Shown: piece after piece, positions 48,126 to 60,953 of the stretch
Layout of the letters: each line of letters opens with the position of its first letter
Numbering within the stretch: the stretch's first letter is position 1
Origin: Pagrus major
Taxonomy: Eukaryota; Chordata; Actinopteri; Spariformes; Sparidae
DNA: 64,000 bases
NCBI RefSeq assembly: GCF_040436345.1
Contig: NC_133216.1
Location: forward strand, 20,299,792 to 20,363,791
Direction of reading: 5' to 3'
Notes under the pieces: model-generated
What the model was told of the DNA's origin: nothing
What the model saw: only the letters and a program-made list of their open reading frames with translations
The model's database searches: none
Made by a program: the position numbers and the translations under genes

Positions 48126-49439
48126 CAAACTTGTGCTTTAAAATCATATTTCCATGTCTTTGGTAAGGAGTTATGCCCCACATCCTGTTTCCTAAAAGCA
48201 TCTCTCTTTTGTGTGTGTGTGTGTGAATTAAGATGATCACGGTACACTGATCCTGGATCACATTGTTTTTTTCACATCTATATATTTCTTTTCTTTTCTC
48301 TCTCCAAATCAGATCCATCTACAGTTACATGATGACCTTGCTTCTGTCACGGCTCATGTTTCTCTGGAGTGTGCATATGCCCAGTCAGGGGGATGTCAGC
48401 AATAAATAGATTAAAGTGTGTAATGGCCCAATAACCACCCCTGCACTGCCCCACCATGCACGGGTGATTCATTTAAAAAAAAAAGAGAAAAACAAGGAGG
48501 CTGCAGCTGTTGGGGCTGACTTAAGTTCATATTTAAGGTTTAGTAAGAAACTGGAGGTGTGTGTGTGACTACGAGCAGAGAAAGAAAGACAACACAGCTT
48601 ATATAAAAATATCTATTCAAAGGAAGGCATGAGTGTAATGTGTGCGTGAGTACAAACCTGAGTGCACTTTATGTGTGTGTGTGTGTGTGTGTGCCATGGT
48701 GTGCATGTGTCTTAATAGGAAGCAGTCACAGAGCTGCTGACGGCTCCATAAAGGAGCCTTTGAATGGCTTGGCTCTGGTAAATTCATAGCAGATGTGAGG
48801 GAAAGAATATCCACCCAGGTTGAGTGGCCCTTCACTGCGAAGGCGACAGGAGTCCAATCCAGGGGAGGCAGACGGACGGCAGACAGGAGCCAGGGCAGAC
48901 ACACACATACACACACATGTTGGGAGAAGTCCAATCAGCCAGGAGGGAACTCTGAACAGGAGACAGGAGTTTCTCTTTGAGCCACTCTGGCTTTTAAATC
49001 GAAAATAATTCTCCCCTTTTATTCCTGAAAGAACAACTCTGAGTTTCCCGGTGTTGCTCTCTGGACAGGTTTTCCATTCAAGTGTACAAGTTGAGGCCAG
49101 GTGTGTGCTTCAGGGATGACCTCCACACACTGGATCACGCATTCTGGTTCCCTGTGGACCCACGGAGTCTGGAGCGCTCCGAGGCCAGGCTTTATGCCAC
49201 CTTTCCTGGCTCCGGCTGACGCCAGAGGAGGGCTGGGGAGAGACTGGCGCCTCACCGCCAATTAACGTCCTCTCACACTGAGAGCACGGCCAGGTAACAC
49301 ATGATAGGCCAGACTCCTTCGAGCAAAGAGCCCGGCAGACAGTCGAGCGGGGTGAGACTCATTAACTTATCCATGCGCCTGACATCTGTCGGTGATACTA
49401 CCCCAGGCTTTTTTTTTTTCATAGGGTGAGAGCCAATGG

Positions 49440-50300
49440 TGGCGTTAGCTTAGCTTAGCACGGAAACAAGGGGGGACAGTTAGCCTGGCTCAATGGTAAC
49501 ATAATCTCCCTACCAGCATCTCTAAAGCTCACTGACTCAACACACTACATCTCTATAAGTGACGGGTGAATCCAGGAGGTGCGCCCAGGCAACACATCGT
49601 CCCACGTCTTTATGCTAAGCTAACCTAACTGCTGGCAATAGCTTCATATTTACCATACAGACATGACAGTGGTCTCAATTTCCCCAAACGTTTTTTTTTC
49701 TTTTAAAAGTCACATTTATACTCATGTACACACTGTAAACTGCAACTTTATTATTTATATCCAAGCTCCCTTTTTACAGTCGCTAAACTAAGCTAATTAG
49801 CTGCTGGCAGTAGCTTACCATACAGACATGACAGTGGCATCAAAAATGGACACGTGCAAAAAATTTCTATTTTTCTTTTAAAAATGACATTTTAACTCGT
49901 TTACACACTGTAAACATCAGCCTTTTGTTTTTACATCCAAGCTAGGCGTTTCCCTGTGACTAGTCGCTAAACTAATTAGCTGCTGGCTATACCGTCATAT
50001 TCACCATACAGTATATACAGACAGAGCGATATCAATTTTCTTATTTTTTACTTCAGGTAAGAAATGGATAAGAATGTCAACAAAAAATGTCTTTCTTCTT
50101 TTTCTTTTAAGAAAGAGTGCCTACTTGAAACTGCTCGCAACAAGCTCTTTGGATGATCTTGAGTAACCGGGTCATGATTTCTGGGAAGGCGCGTCTCTTT
50201 GGTCAATATCTCTCAAACTCTGCAACAAAGAGAGCGCTACATGAAGGGTAAGAGGAAAAATATGCATTTTTGAGGGGTGAACTGTCCCTTTAAGTGCTTT
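49440..50300. mobile_element. Teleost MITE copy with internal tandem amplification, plus a second MITE end
   Basis: GGCGTTAGCTTAGCTTAGCA, ACAGTTAGCCTGGCTC and CCTACCAGCATCTCTAAAGC belong to the same family as 47238 and 54939. The tail unit (CTAATTAGCTGCTGGCAGTAGC, ACCATACAGACATGACAGTG, CTTTTAAAA..CACACTGTAAAC) recurs about every 165-190 bases near 49657, 49822 and 50017. The stretch 50150-50300 (AGTAACCGGGTCATGATTTC, AGAGAGCGCTACATGAAGGG, GGGGTGAACTGTCCCTTTAA) is the end of a different, also common, fish MITE. Confidence 0.6.
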
Positions 50301-52309
50301 TAAACTCAAGCCAAAAGGCAAGGGGCCCTCTGTGTTAATGTGATGACTAATTATTACAATATCTAGAAACTATGTAAATAAGGTTTAATGTGCACTACAT
50401 GTAGTGATCTACATTTTTTAACCTGACAAATGGGTAAAAGTTCCCTCCTGTGCATCAGCAAAAATGAGCCCCGGCTTTAATTAGAAGAAGTCTGGAACAT
50501 TTATCACGTGGGGGTCGGCCCTGAAGCTCATTCACACACTTTGTGCCTCCTAAAGGTAATTACAACTGATAGATGGAAGGTTTAGCTTTATTACCTGTGT
50601 TGCTATAAACAAGGTGTACGTACAATGAGCTTTTTTTAGTTTCGAGTGATGAGGGAATCCATGTGCCAGCTCATAAATGAGGCCCAGGCACTTAGTATCC
50701 GGAGGCGATTGGTAAACACAACATGAGCTCAGTCTCACTCGTAAAACTGCTGCTGCTCCGACTGTGACCACAATGCAAAAAGCTGCAGCGGTGTCAACGA
50801 AACAACCTCACAGAGATCTTTCTCAAGAAGAGCACGATCTGACGATTCGGGATGGATGGATGGATGTCAGGAATCGGCCTCTAGTTTTCCTGATTCAGGG
50901 TCGTAAAGGTCCCTAATGTGCTCTGAGCCAGTTCGAGGTGATCTTGCATGCAAGGGTGCTTCTGGAAAACCAGACTCTGGAGAGCAGTCAGATCTTCCTG
51001 TAAGCAATACGCCCTCTTCTGTGTGTGTGGGGGGCAACGGCCACTTTGTCTGTAGCTGAGGCTGATCCACCCGACTGCAACTGAAAACAAACAGCGAGAA
51101 GGCAGATTTCACACCCCGAGCACCTCCTGAGCGGAGAAATTACTCCGTATCTCCCGTCTGTATCTCTTCTCCGACATGTCTGTGCGTTTGTCTTGTCTAT
51201 TTTCTGCCATCTGTCTGTCTCATCTTCTTTAGTTTTGCTTCTCGCTCTTCATTCCACGCTCGGGGGATAGACAAAGCTGAGGGGGGGGTTAGCCGGCGGG
51301 CATCGCTTTCACTTTTAATTAAAACTTCACACCCAAATAAATGTAGCTGAGTATCACACCCACTCATATCGCCCTATGAAAAGAGCCCGCCGGGGCCAGA
51401 TGTTTGCCTTAGCGAGGATAAATATCTAAGTGGCAGCTTTCTCTGTAAGGGAATCTGCTCCCTCTGTCGTTTCGTCGGATTAGCTGGGGTAAGGAAAACA
51501 TGGGGATCGTGTTGCGTGCGTTTCCCACTCTCTGGCTGTTCAGCATAAACACCACCAGTTCTTGGCCTTCCTCACATCCGTCTCCTCAGCTCCTCCGCCA
51601 CTCTCCTCGGCCCCTGGGGTTCCAGGCGCGGGGTTTGTTTTAGTAGCATAGCCCCAGAAGAGTGTTTGGTTGTGTTGTGTGTCACACTGGGTGAGTGTTT
51701 GATTATGTTGAGTGTTACACGGTGCGGGTGTGCATGAGCAGAAAGGCGGGGGATGCTAATCCCTCTCCGCTTTGTCCTCTGCTGCACAGCTTTAGTCTTC
51801 GCAGGACACTTCAACACTGGAACTGAGGAGGAATTCACGGAGCTGCTGCTGAGAGAGCGGCCTGTTGGATGTGAGGGTCTCGTAGTTATGCATACACACA
51901 CAAAAACTTAACGAGGAAGGACAAACAGAAAGAAGGGATGAATCAAGGACACCACAGCGTGCTCACGCTGCTCGAGGTCATGTTTATAGCTCGGTCTGCG
52001 TACGTGTTTGTGTATTATCAAAAGATAAACGATGACCTGATTCTACTTAGTAACACGTAGTGCGTTACCTGCACTCTTTCCCTGGCAGCAGGGGGCGACT
52101 CCACTGGTTGCAAAATGAAGTCAGATTGTATGTAAGCCTATGAGAAAATGACCTACTTCTTACTTGATTTATTACCTCAGTAAACAATTTCTGAATGAGC
52201 TTATGGTCTCAATTGCTAGTTTAGGGCTTGGCTAGCTTGTGATTGGTCACTCCTGATACAAAACAAAATAAAAAACGTCTTTGCTGTCAAACCCAGGAAT
52301 TCCACTGGT

Positions 52310-52840
52310 TGCATGAACGTTGCGAAACGGCTCCACTACAGTTTTGCTCCATCGTCTGTCAACCCCCACCAGCTGCATTTTGAGTGCAGCACAGCCGGAC
52401 ATCTGGAGTTGCGAGACCGAGGAGTTCCCGCGATAGTGACAGAATCACACGCGACCGCAGTTATACGTATGTGTTATAAACACAACAACAAGAAGTGTTC
52501 CCAACCGAAGGATGAGAAGAAGTGATTGGATTTGTCTCTTTTTTGAGATTTTTGTGCTGATGTTTTATTATGAAAATTAACCGGATGTTATGTTGTTGTT
52601 TCAGTATCTGACTTCCTGTCTGCTCTGTGCTGAATTGGGCTGAATTGATGCTCCATGCTCCGGCATCCGGCAGAAATAGAAGCCATGCGTATCTGCTACA
52701 GAAGAGTCCGGACTGCCGGAGCTGCAACAGAGTAGATATGCAACGCAGCAGAGCCAGTGGACGTACTCACATAGACTAGAGTGAAACTGCTGCCGTGGCG
52801 GACGGGAGACAGACCGAACACGGATCTGGTTGAATTTAGT
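52310..52840. repeat. Probable dispersed teleost repeat
   Basis: Sequences such as AGCACAGCCGGACATCTGGA, GAGGAGTTCCCGCGATAGTG, GCTCCGGCATCCGGCAGAAA and AAGAGTCCGGACTGCCGGAG are GC-richer than the surroundings and resemble a fish interspersed repeat that I recall only qualitatively. No conserved protein is seen. There is no second copy in this window to confirm it. Confidence 0.35.
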
Positions 52841-53257
52841 CCTAAAACACATCAGTGAGACTCACTGCTGCAGTCGGCGACATGTTCATTCATTATGATG
52901 AATGAAAACCAGTGTTAATCAAACGTTTTAACATAAAGGACCCCTAAACTGACACAAAGCAGACCACTGACCCTCAGACCTTTAGATGTTTAATTACAGC
53001 AAGTGTGTGAACTTAATGACCAGTAGTCAAACATTCTGTCATTATGTTGTTTGTGGATGAAATTAAAGTGATAATAAATTATTCCCCCCTTTTTTCCCCT
53101 GGAGCCCCTGAAAGGATCCTCGGGGGTCCCCAGACTATAAGACCTAATGATGTAGGCACTGTAGTTTGAATCAGTCGTAAATATTCACTAGTGCACTAAA
53201 CACGTGATGCACACCAAACACATTCCTGTATGGGTGCCCTGCTGTTTCAGGAAAATC

Positions 53258-53464
53258 AAAGCAACATTATGTAGAAATTGGCATTTTGTGCGATTTGGCA
53301 CCCCCCACAGTTTCTGAGTGCAACACCACAGAAACAACTGATAGAGACACCATTCAGGTGCAACACCACAGAAACAACTGATAGAGACACCATTCAGCCT
53401 GTTACAAGACTCTGAACCATCAACTGTTACTTTAAGATAAAAAAGTTACATAATGTTGCTTTAA
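53258..53464. mobile_element. Small MITE with AAAGCAACATTATGTA termini
   Basis: The left end AAAGCAACATTATGTAGAAA and the right end TTACATAATGTTGCTTTAAA are inverted repeats (about 17 bases identical). The element is about 205 bases and non-coding. It contains an exact 40-base tandem duplication (53318-53357 and 53358-53397, beginning GTGCAACACCACAGAAACAA). Confidence 0.75.
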
Positions 53465-54708
53465 ATAGCACCCTTTTAAAATAAAACTTTAACTAACTTT
53501 GTGACCTGTTTTAAAAAATGTATGTCTCTTGTAGTAACCAACAGACTTGGTAATGAGTGCCACAGACAGGCGAGCAGGAAAATACTGAGACAAAGGTTGA
53601 TTTTGGTGTTTTTCGTGGGATTTGCTGATAAAAACAAAAATGTAGAAAATCCTTAAAATCCAATGTCCAGTCTGACAATCATCACGGATGATAGAACATG
53701 TGGTGTTGCAGGCGGGGGATTTTTGGCGAAACTTAACGACGCACACTTTTCTAATGAGTAAGCCGCGTTCAACCCTGTTTGGCTGTGTTGTGGAGACCAG
53801 GCTGTAGTACGGAGCACCTGGCCCAGTTGCGTTCTGGTTTGGGGCTACAGACCGGCCCCACTAATAGGCACTTGAGCCCCCCCACATCCGCCTAGTACCA
53901 TGTTCCACTTAATGAGGCTCTACCCTGGGCTGTAAACAAGCCCAGATGCAACCCCAAAACACACACAGGAAATGTCTCATGACCATAACAACACAAGAAT
54001 CCTGCCAGCTCATGCATGATGGGGTGTGAACAGGAAGGCTGATCCTTGCAGGTTTTCTCCCTCTCTGCTCCACAAGCAGCTATTATCCTGAGGGAAAGGG
54101 CTGCATGTGGTACGACTGCTCCAGCTCCTGCTCTGCATGCCAAATCCTCACCGGCCGCCAAGATCATCACAGACCGCTGCCTCGCTCCTTTTCCACAGCC
54201 TACAGTTACAGTATGTACACAAACCACAGTTTATTCAGCACTGTGTTGGACCTGGCATGTCAGCTTTGACACGCCACAATAGGAACAATGTCTGCTTCTA
54301 CACAAAGAGTATTTCTCATGCAACAAGGTTTTTATTTAACTTTTAGGGGGGCTGAGACCTTGACAAAAGGTCCAGTGTTGGAGCGAGTGTGGCCCCAGCT
54401 GGTTCCCTTTACTACGCAGACTGGCTAATGTACAGTGATCAGCCTGAGTCAACAGTGCTGGCCGGAAAAGGAGCTTAATTGATGATCGGAAACTTTTTCA
54501 GCCAAATGTGTTTGAACTGCCCCAAAATGTCCCGTTGAATGTTCTGTCATTTAGTTCACAAAACACAAATGACTGGATAACCTCAGCAGATACTTACGCA
54601 CAGTGCAAAAAGTACAAATGTGAGCTAATTAACGCAGAGAAACCAAGAACAGAGCAAGGACTGAAGAGTAGTTTCCACTGGTTACATGATGAGGAGACAC
54701 CCCCCAAA

Positions 54709-54709
<1 letters not shown>

Positions 54710-54753
<44 letters not shown>
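54710..54753. repeat. (CA)n microsatellite
   Basis: Twenty-two uninterrupted CA units between ACCCCCCAAAC and GCCTCTCC. Confidence 0.97.
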
Positions 54754-54754
<1 letters not shown>

Positions 54755-54882
54755 CCTCTCCTTAATTAGCCAATTACATCCCTCCATACAAACCTTTGAG
54801 CTGCTTCACAAAGGACTTTTATACCTATAGACAGTCTGGTCGAGGAAAATCACTCCTCTGTTTGAGAGTGCTTCACGGGTCC

Positions 54883-54912
54883 CACTCACTCACTCGCTCG
54901 CTCGCTCGCTCG
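54883..54912. repeat. (CACT)n(CGCT)n tetranucleotide repeat
   Basis: CACTCACTCACT passes without interruption into CGCT units, a compound microsatellite. Confidence 0.85.
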
Positions 54913-54938
54913 TCTACATAAGAATTAATGCTAATATT

Positions 54939-55791
54939 AAAGGAACAGTTCAGCATTTTTGGAAAAATAATGCTAATTGGCTTCCTTTCTTGTGTAAAGG
55001 CCCTGACACGCCATGCTGACATCAAAGAACTAGCTGCCACGAAAGGCTGACTGTTGTTGTGTCGCTTCACGTCTCCGATGTCTCAAAAAGCTGCACTTGA
55101 ACGCACCGCGAAGACTGCAGTCAATTGGCATGAAAGGAAATACCTCTCTGTCGATATATACAAACCTTTTCGTGCACTGATCCGCTTACAGCCAATCACA
55201 GTCATTTCCGATACTAGCCGTTTCCCCTTTTTGCAGTAGCCTAAGCTATCTACAGTATGCAACGCTAGCTAGCTGGCTGGTTGTTGGCTACAGCTTCCTA
55301 TTTATCATACAGATATGAGAGTTGTATCAATCTTCTGTCTAGTCTCATCCCAAATGTTTGAACTAAAGCTATGTTTTGCAATAATTTGGGGAAATACGCT
55401 TTGTGGCTTTCTCTCCAAGAGTTCAGTGATTGTTTGTATGCAAAATATGACGATGGAGCCAGTTAGCTTAGCATGAAGACTCGTTGTGGGGTGAAACAGC
55501 TAGCCTGGCTCTGTCCAAAGCTAAAAACAAGCAAGCAAACAAACAAAAAATGACGTAACAAGTTTATTAGTGAGCTGTAAATGTGCTTACAGGCTGATTT
55601 ATCTGACAGGTCGGAGCCAGGCAAGCTGTTTCCCCCGTTTCCAGTCTTCATGCTAAGCTAGGCTAATCAGCTGCGTGCTGTAGCTCCATATTTAGGGCTA
55701 CTGTAACAGACATCGTGAGCGGTATCAATCTTTTAACTTTCCACAAGAAAGCAAACAGGCACATTTCCCAAAAGTATCCAACTGTTCCTTT
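54939..55791. mobile_element. Composite teleost MITE with AAAGGAACAGTT termini and a nested insertion
   Basis: The left terminus AAAGGAACAGTTCAGCATTT and the right terminus CCAAAAGTATCCAACTGTTCCTTT are inverted relative to each other. Between them one sees a partial first copy, an unrelated insertion beginning AAGGCCCTGACACGCCATGC (about 54998-55250), the right half of a first copy (CTACAGCTTCCTATTTATCA, ATCAATCTTCTGTCTAGTC), and then a nearly complete second copy (TTTGGGGAAATACGCTTTGT, CAGTTAGCTTAGCATGAAGA, GTTTCCCCCGTTTCCAGTCT). Confidence 0.65.
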
Positions 55792-58067
55792 GAGACTATT
55801 TCATGTAATTATTTTTTTCTCTGTCTTTGTAAAAAAAACGGCGCGATTCAAAGCAGGTATATTTCAAGTGATTAGAGGCAGCATCAGAGGCAGCAGTGTC
55901 AAGTTTGCAGAGCGCAAAACATCATCTGGAAACTTCATGAATCACGACAGTCAATATGAAACACAACCAAGTCGAGAAAAAAAAAGAGGTGAAAAAAGAG
56001 GCAAGAACAAGAACAAACTTCAAAACTCCAAATCAAAGAGTGTGAAATGCAACGGAGAATAGCAGATCCTTACCGAGCCTGGGGCCGGGGTGGGAGGGAG
56101 GGGATCAGTGCGTGCATGGGGGGGGGGAGGAAGAGGATGAGGAGGAGGAGGTGGGGTGCCTCCTCTCTCAGAACACAGAGCCGAGGGGTGAGCCTTTGAT
56201 GGCGGAGCGTGACATGAGCACATTTAGGATGAGGGGGTGCTGCGGCAGTGTGACAGCAGCAGACACTCTCGCCAGACGACCCAGCCCCCGAATCACAGCG
56301 GTCCTGATCCATTTTGCTAAACCTGTTGACAAACAACTTTGTTCGCTGACCTGCTGGAGCACTCAGCTTGTTTTGTCTAGACTCAAGTGTTTGTTCCCTG
56401 ACACCAAAATAACATTTCTCAGAAAATGTGCGCAGGTCTGGGTGTTGAGCCCGCTGTGTGATTGGACGATCATCCTTCAGTTATTCATGTCAATGGCACA
56501 AACAAAACCACAGGGGTTTAAAGATGTTCAGGAGGGCCAGAGTGGGTTTCAGGGCCGAGCTTAGACTCCCACATCCTGTCCTTTTTCACTCCCTCCCTTT
56601 AGAGTGTTTCTAAAAGCACTCCTTGCATGGGTTTGTGTTCTTTGTTGATGCTGTTTTCACATTTTTTCCCGTCCTTTGTAACTCCTGCTCCCTCTCTTTT
56701 TCTCCGGGGAGAGACTCTTTGGTACAAGAGATTAGAGCGGGTGCTGCCTAGCAACTGAATAAAAATGGCAGCTACAAAAGGGGCGCTCTCACTCTCCAAC
56801 GTCTGACCTACATAATCCCAAGCCTCTGATCGTGCAACATAACAACATGATGAAAGGCCTGCTGTGATTTAACCCTCAAACAAATACTTGCCATCACTGA
56901 CCCCTTAGCTCAAAGAGCAAATCTCGCCTGCCGCAGAACACCAAAGGGTGACTTCTGAAATCTTGATGGTGCCTAATTAGAAAGGAAGAAGAGGCCGCGA
57001 ACACTATTGGAAATGAGATGAATGTATTTGAGGAGATGGCAGCAGAGTGGCAAAGGAGATTAACAGTGATCACAGCAACGCTGTTGGCTTCAGAGAGCGA
57101 GAGCGAGCGGCGGAACCTCCCTCTGTTCACTGATTCATCTCTCCTTCAGCCACAGGCAGCCGGAGCACAGGAATGAGTACAGAGGGATGAGAAAGCTTTA
57201 CTTCTCTGTCTTCTGCTTATTGATCAAAGGACATGAAAAAACACTGTGAAAAGAGGAAGATACAGCAAAAAAGCTGGAAACTTTTTCTTGAAACTTTCTC
57301 CTCCCGCACTGTGTTCTTAATATAATCTGCCTGGCCTTTTACTCCTCCTCACCTTGTTACCTTCCATTTTCTACCTGTCTGCGTCTTTGACAGATGCTTT
57401 TTGTCCAAAGAAATGCGTTCGATCACTGTCGGAGCTAAGATCTAGATGTCATCAAAGATTGTAAGTGCATTTTTTTTCTCCCTCAAATAAACAACAAAGC
57501 ATCTACATTAAGAAAGCGTCTGGAGCGCTCGGGAGTTCAAACAAAATGTGATGAAGGTGCTCTTCGGTGGGGAACACGGGAGTTCAAAAAAGAAAGATCC
57601 AAGGCTCCCTTCTAGCAAAAAGTTAAAAACTCTTTTTTCAGATGGCTACTTCATGATGAAATCCTTAAAAACATAGACAATATGCCTACACGTTTGACAC
57701 AGAAAGAGATCATGCAACAAAATCTAAACTCTATGTCTACTTTTTCTTCCAGGTTGCACTCGGTGTGAACTTTCTTCTCTTGGTCAAAAATCCATCTAAT
57801 TTTGCATACTAGCTTTCTCATTACTTTTGAACATTTTTGTGTAGAAGCAACTCAAGAAGTCGTTTCACAAAGTTTTCATTTAGTATTTCTTCTTAATAAT
57901 GTCATGAGTAGGGCTGATACCAGTATCAGAACTGCCTCCCATACTGCCTTCTTTTCAAAAAATTATTAAAATCAGGACTGGACTACTTCCCAGCACTGTC
58001 CCGTACACCTTCAATGTGTACTATAACTTGAGGTCTATACAGGGTTAGTAGTATGCAGCTGTTAAGA

Positions 58068-58325
58068 TTAAAGGAGCATTATGTAGTTCTGGAGAAGATG
58101 CTAATATTTACAACATTAATGAAGTAATAATACAAACTCATAACTGAGTAAACAAGCTGTTCTCAGAGGAAAATAAGGTCCCACAACACAGTTTGAAGCT
58201 AGAAAGGTGGCAGGGTCCGCCACATATAAACAAAGTAAAACAGTATGAAGCTGTGTTGCTCTTTTTATTCAGTTTATTCAAAAACTGAGTTTATTTTATT
58301 TGTTGAGGCATTAAAAAGAGTTTAA
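58068..58325. mobile_element. MITE with TTAA end, copy B (partner of 20226-20526), right end missing
   Basis: It begins TTAAAGGAGCATTATGTAGT and shares long blocks with 20226-20526: GCTAGAAAGGTGGCAGGGTC, CGCCACATATAAACAAAGTA, TATTCAGTTTATTCA and TTTATTTGTTGAGGCAT. No matching right inverted terminus follows, so the copy is truncated. Confidence 0.75.
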
Positions 58326-60923
58326 TCTCTAAAATGTATTTCTTAGTTACTGTCTACTTTGTAAGCACACAACTTCTTGCGTGTTTGCCCATTATAGAAG
58401 AAGCATCCCTGATCTTTCACTCTTTACTTTTGACCTCCAATCAAATGGTTTCTTTCTCCTTATCCAGCATTTCGAGGGGGTTGATTCATGATTTTTGGGC
58501 TTTATGAATAAAACTGACTGAATTCATTTAGTCAGCTCAAGTTCACATCTTCTTTTGGGTCCTTCTCGGTGAATGTTTAATTAAAAGTTCTTTCTGATTT
58601 AAATTCAAAAGGACTTTATCTTCCAGCGGAGTTCATGTCTTCACTGTCTTTCATATCGAGATGAAAGGGTGAAGTCTGGAAACCGAGACTGACAAGTTAC
58701 GTCCTTCAGGTCAGATAAAGTGCAGTTACCACTTGGATTTTTATTCACACTGCAGAAAATCTCCATGTTAACTGATCAGTGTGTCTCTAAAAGGAGCTTT
58801 TCCAAGAATCTCGAATCAAGGGTCGTTTCCTTCATACTTGTGCAGCAATTTGCCAGGTTTGTTTCGAAATAATGACGCTCATTTTTTTGAAAATTTGACT
58901 GCTGGAATTATCAGTTGGACCTTAAATTGATCAACTCTGGACTGCTGATTGGGGAAACATGGGATTTTGACTAAAAGAAGAAAAGAAGTAGAAGTATTTC
59001 TTCCTCCGCAGCGCTTCAAGAAATTCCAAGACACTGAACAAAACCCAGCCAGTCCTCTGTACTCCAAAACACTTTTAATCTCTCCGCCTGCGTGCTTTCA
59101 TTTGGTGGACGTGATAGATGCTGCAGAAATATTTCAGCTGCCGTATCTCTTCACACACTTGACACTGTATCCTCACTTTGTCAAAGAAAGAAGCCGCAGG
59201 AAAAGCCAAATCCTCAACCTCGCCTGCGCAAGCTTTTACCCCACCATGTAAATGTTTATGTCTGCATAACGACGTGAGTCAGCATGTGCCTGTGCAATTG
59301 TGTGTGATTTCATGTGTGTTTGTGTCTTTGCTCTAACAGGCGAGACGGCGTACTGGGTGTCTGATCGGAGTCCGGTTGCGAGGAGTGGTGAGCTGTGTGA
59401 ACTCTGGTGCTCTCTGACTGCCGCATTTTCATGGAAAGCATCTCTTTGGGGGCCTGCAGGTTTTCAATACGCTCATTTACACATCAAAACAGCACAGGAA
59501 AGGGATAGTGCTCAAGGGGGGTGAGGGACTGCAGGAGGAGGGAGGGCAGGGTAATGAAGGATGCTTTATTTTCTCTTTTTTTCCCCCCCTCAGGGCTGGG
59601 CAGGGGTTTAAGTCTATGAGGGAGGCGCATTGATGCCATAATGATCGCCTTTAATCAGACCCATGACCAGATGGAGGGATTTCTCCTCCCGCAGACAATA
59701 ACATGGTGTCAGCAGCTAAAGCGGGAAGGTGTTTTTACGCCTTTTTATACAAAACAAATTGTACAAATCCTGTGTAAACGGACCTGTTCTGTGTTACTTC
59801 AGAGTCAATAAATACGCCAGTGGGCTCACAGGTTAACACAATGAAATACTGCTGAGAAACCTATAAGGAATAGTGTTGCCTTTTCTGGGAGTAGTCTCAC
59901 TTTTGGCCCAGACAGACTTGCTGCTCAGTGCGACTGACACTATTTAACCTCCTGAGCCAGAGGAGAAGAAAAACAGCGCGGAGGCTCAGCCAAACTAAAT
60001 CTTTTCGAGCGAGGCCGAGCTTACTTACTCCTGAAATTGGACATTACTGGAAGATGGGGTGGGGTCTTCCTCAGAACGAGCTCGGTGTTGATTGGCTGCT
60101 GCTGCCCCAGCACTGCAGACCTCAGGTGTGTGTGTGTGTTTGTGTGTGTGTGAAGGGAAGGTGTTCCCGGCAGCCACATCTCTGGCGCCAAAGGAACCAC
60201 AGCTCAAACAAACTCTGTTTTTGGAACGAGCCTTTCTTTCTTGCCTCTATCTGAAGCGCTGTGTGCTGCGTGACTCCTTTGCTCTGCGAAAGAGGGGAGC
60301 TAAAAATAGCTGTCAGTGACCTGGAAATGTAGAGATACAATTCATATTTGTGGGAAAAGAAGCAGAGCGAAGGCGTCCTGCCTGCTGCTCTAACAAGTCC
60401 TTTCTGTTCACCTTTGTGATTCTTTCAAAACCTGACTTAGTCACATTCAGCGACATGTGAAAAAAATTTAACGAGAAGAAACGCAGAAAGGGCAAGAAAG
60501 TGAAAAATGCTGAGAGGGGAAAAGAAAGTTTAAACAAAGCATTAAAGACAAACTTGCCCTCTGCACTTCCCCCTCCATGTCCTTAACCCTCTGCAGCTAC
60601 CTCCTTCCTATCTAATCAGCGCAGGTGGGACAAGCTGGTTTGTGTCTCACACGGCAAGTGCTCGGCCTCTCCGGGTCATGTCACTGGAGTGTAAACTGGG
60701 GAGGAAGCACGCGCCCCCGTTCAGGCGCCCATGAACTGGAACATGTGGCTGAATCACCACCAGCCGAGTCTCTGGCTGCGAGCGCGCTCCAAGCTAAACA
60801 GCCCTTTTTAATAGTTAAATGTGATCCACACGGTGTCAGAGTCCAGGACTCGCAGCGCTCGCCTGCCAAGCCATGGACAACGTCTACAATGGCTGAGTAA
60901 TGAAAACAAAAAAAAAAAGAAGG

Positions 60924-60953
60924 GGAGGAGGAGGAGGAGGAGGAGGAGGAGGA
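60924..60953. repeat. (GGA)n trinucleotide repeat
   Basis: About ten GGA units after a poly(A) tract. It is intergenic. Confidence 0.9.

Noticed and set aside
59339..59387. Exon-like segment with TCTAACAG acceptor and GTGAGC donor, GC-rich
   Set aside because: It is only 49 bases, there are no partner exons nearby, and it encodes nothing recognisable. It could be part of a non-coding RNA but is not supported.
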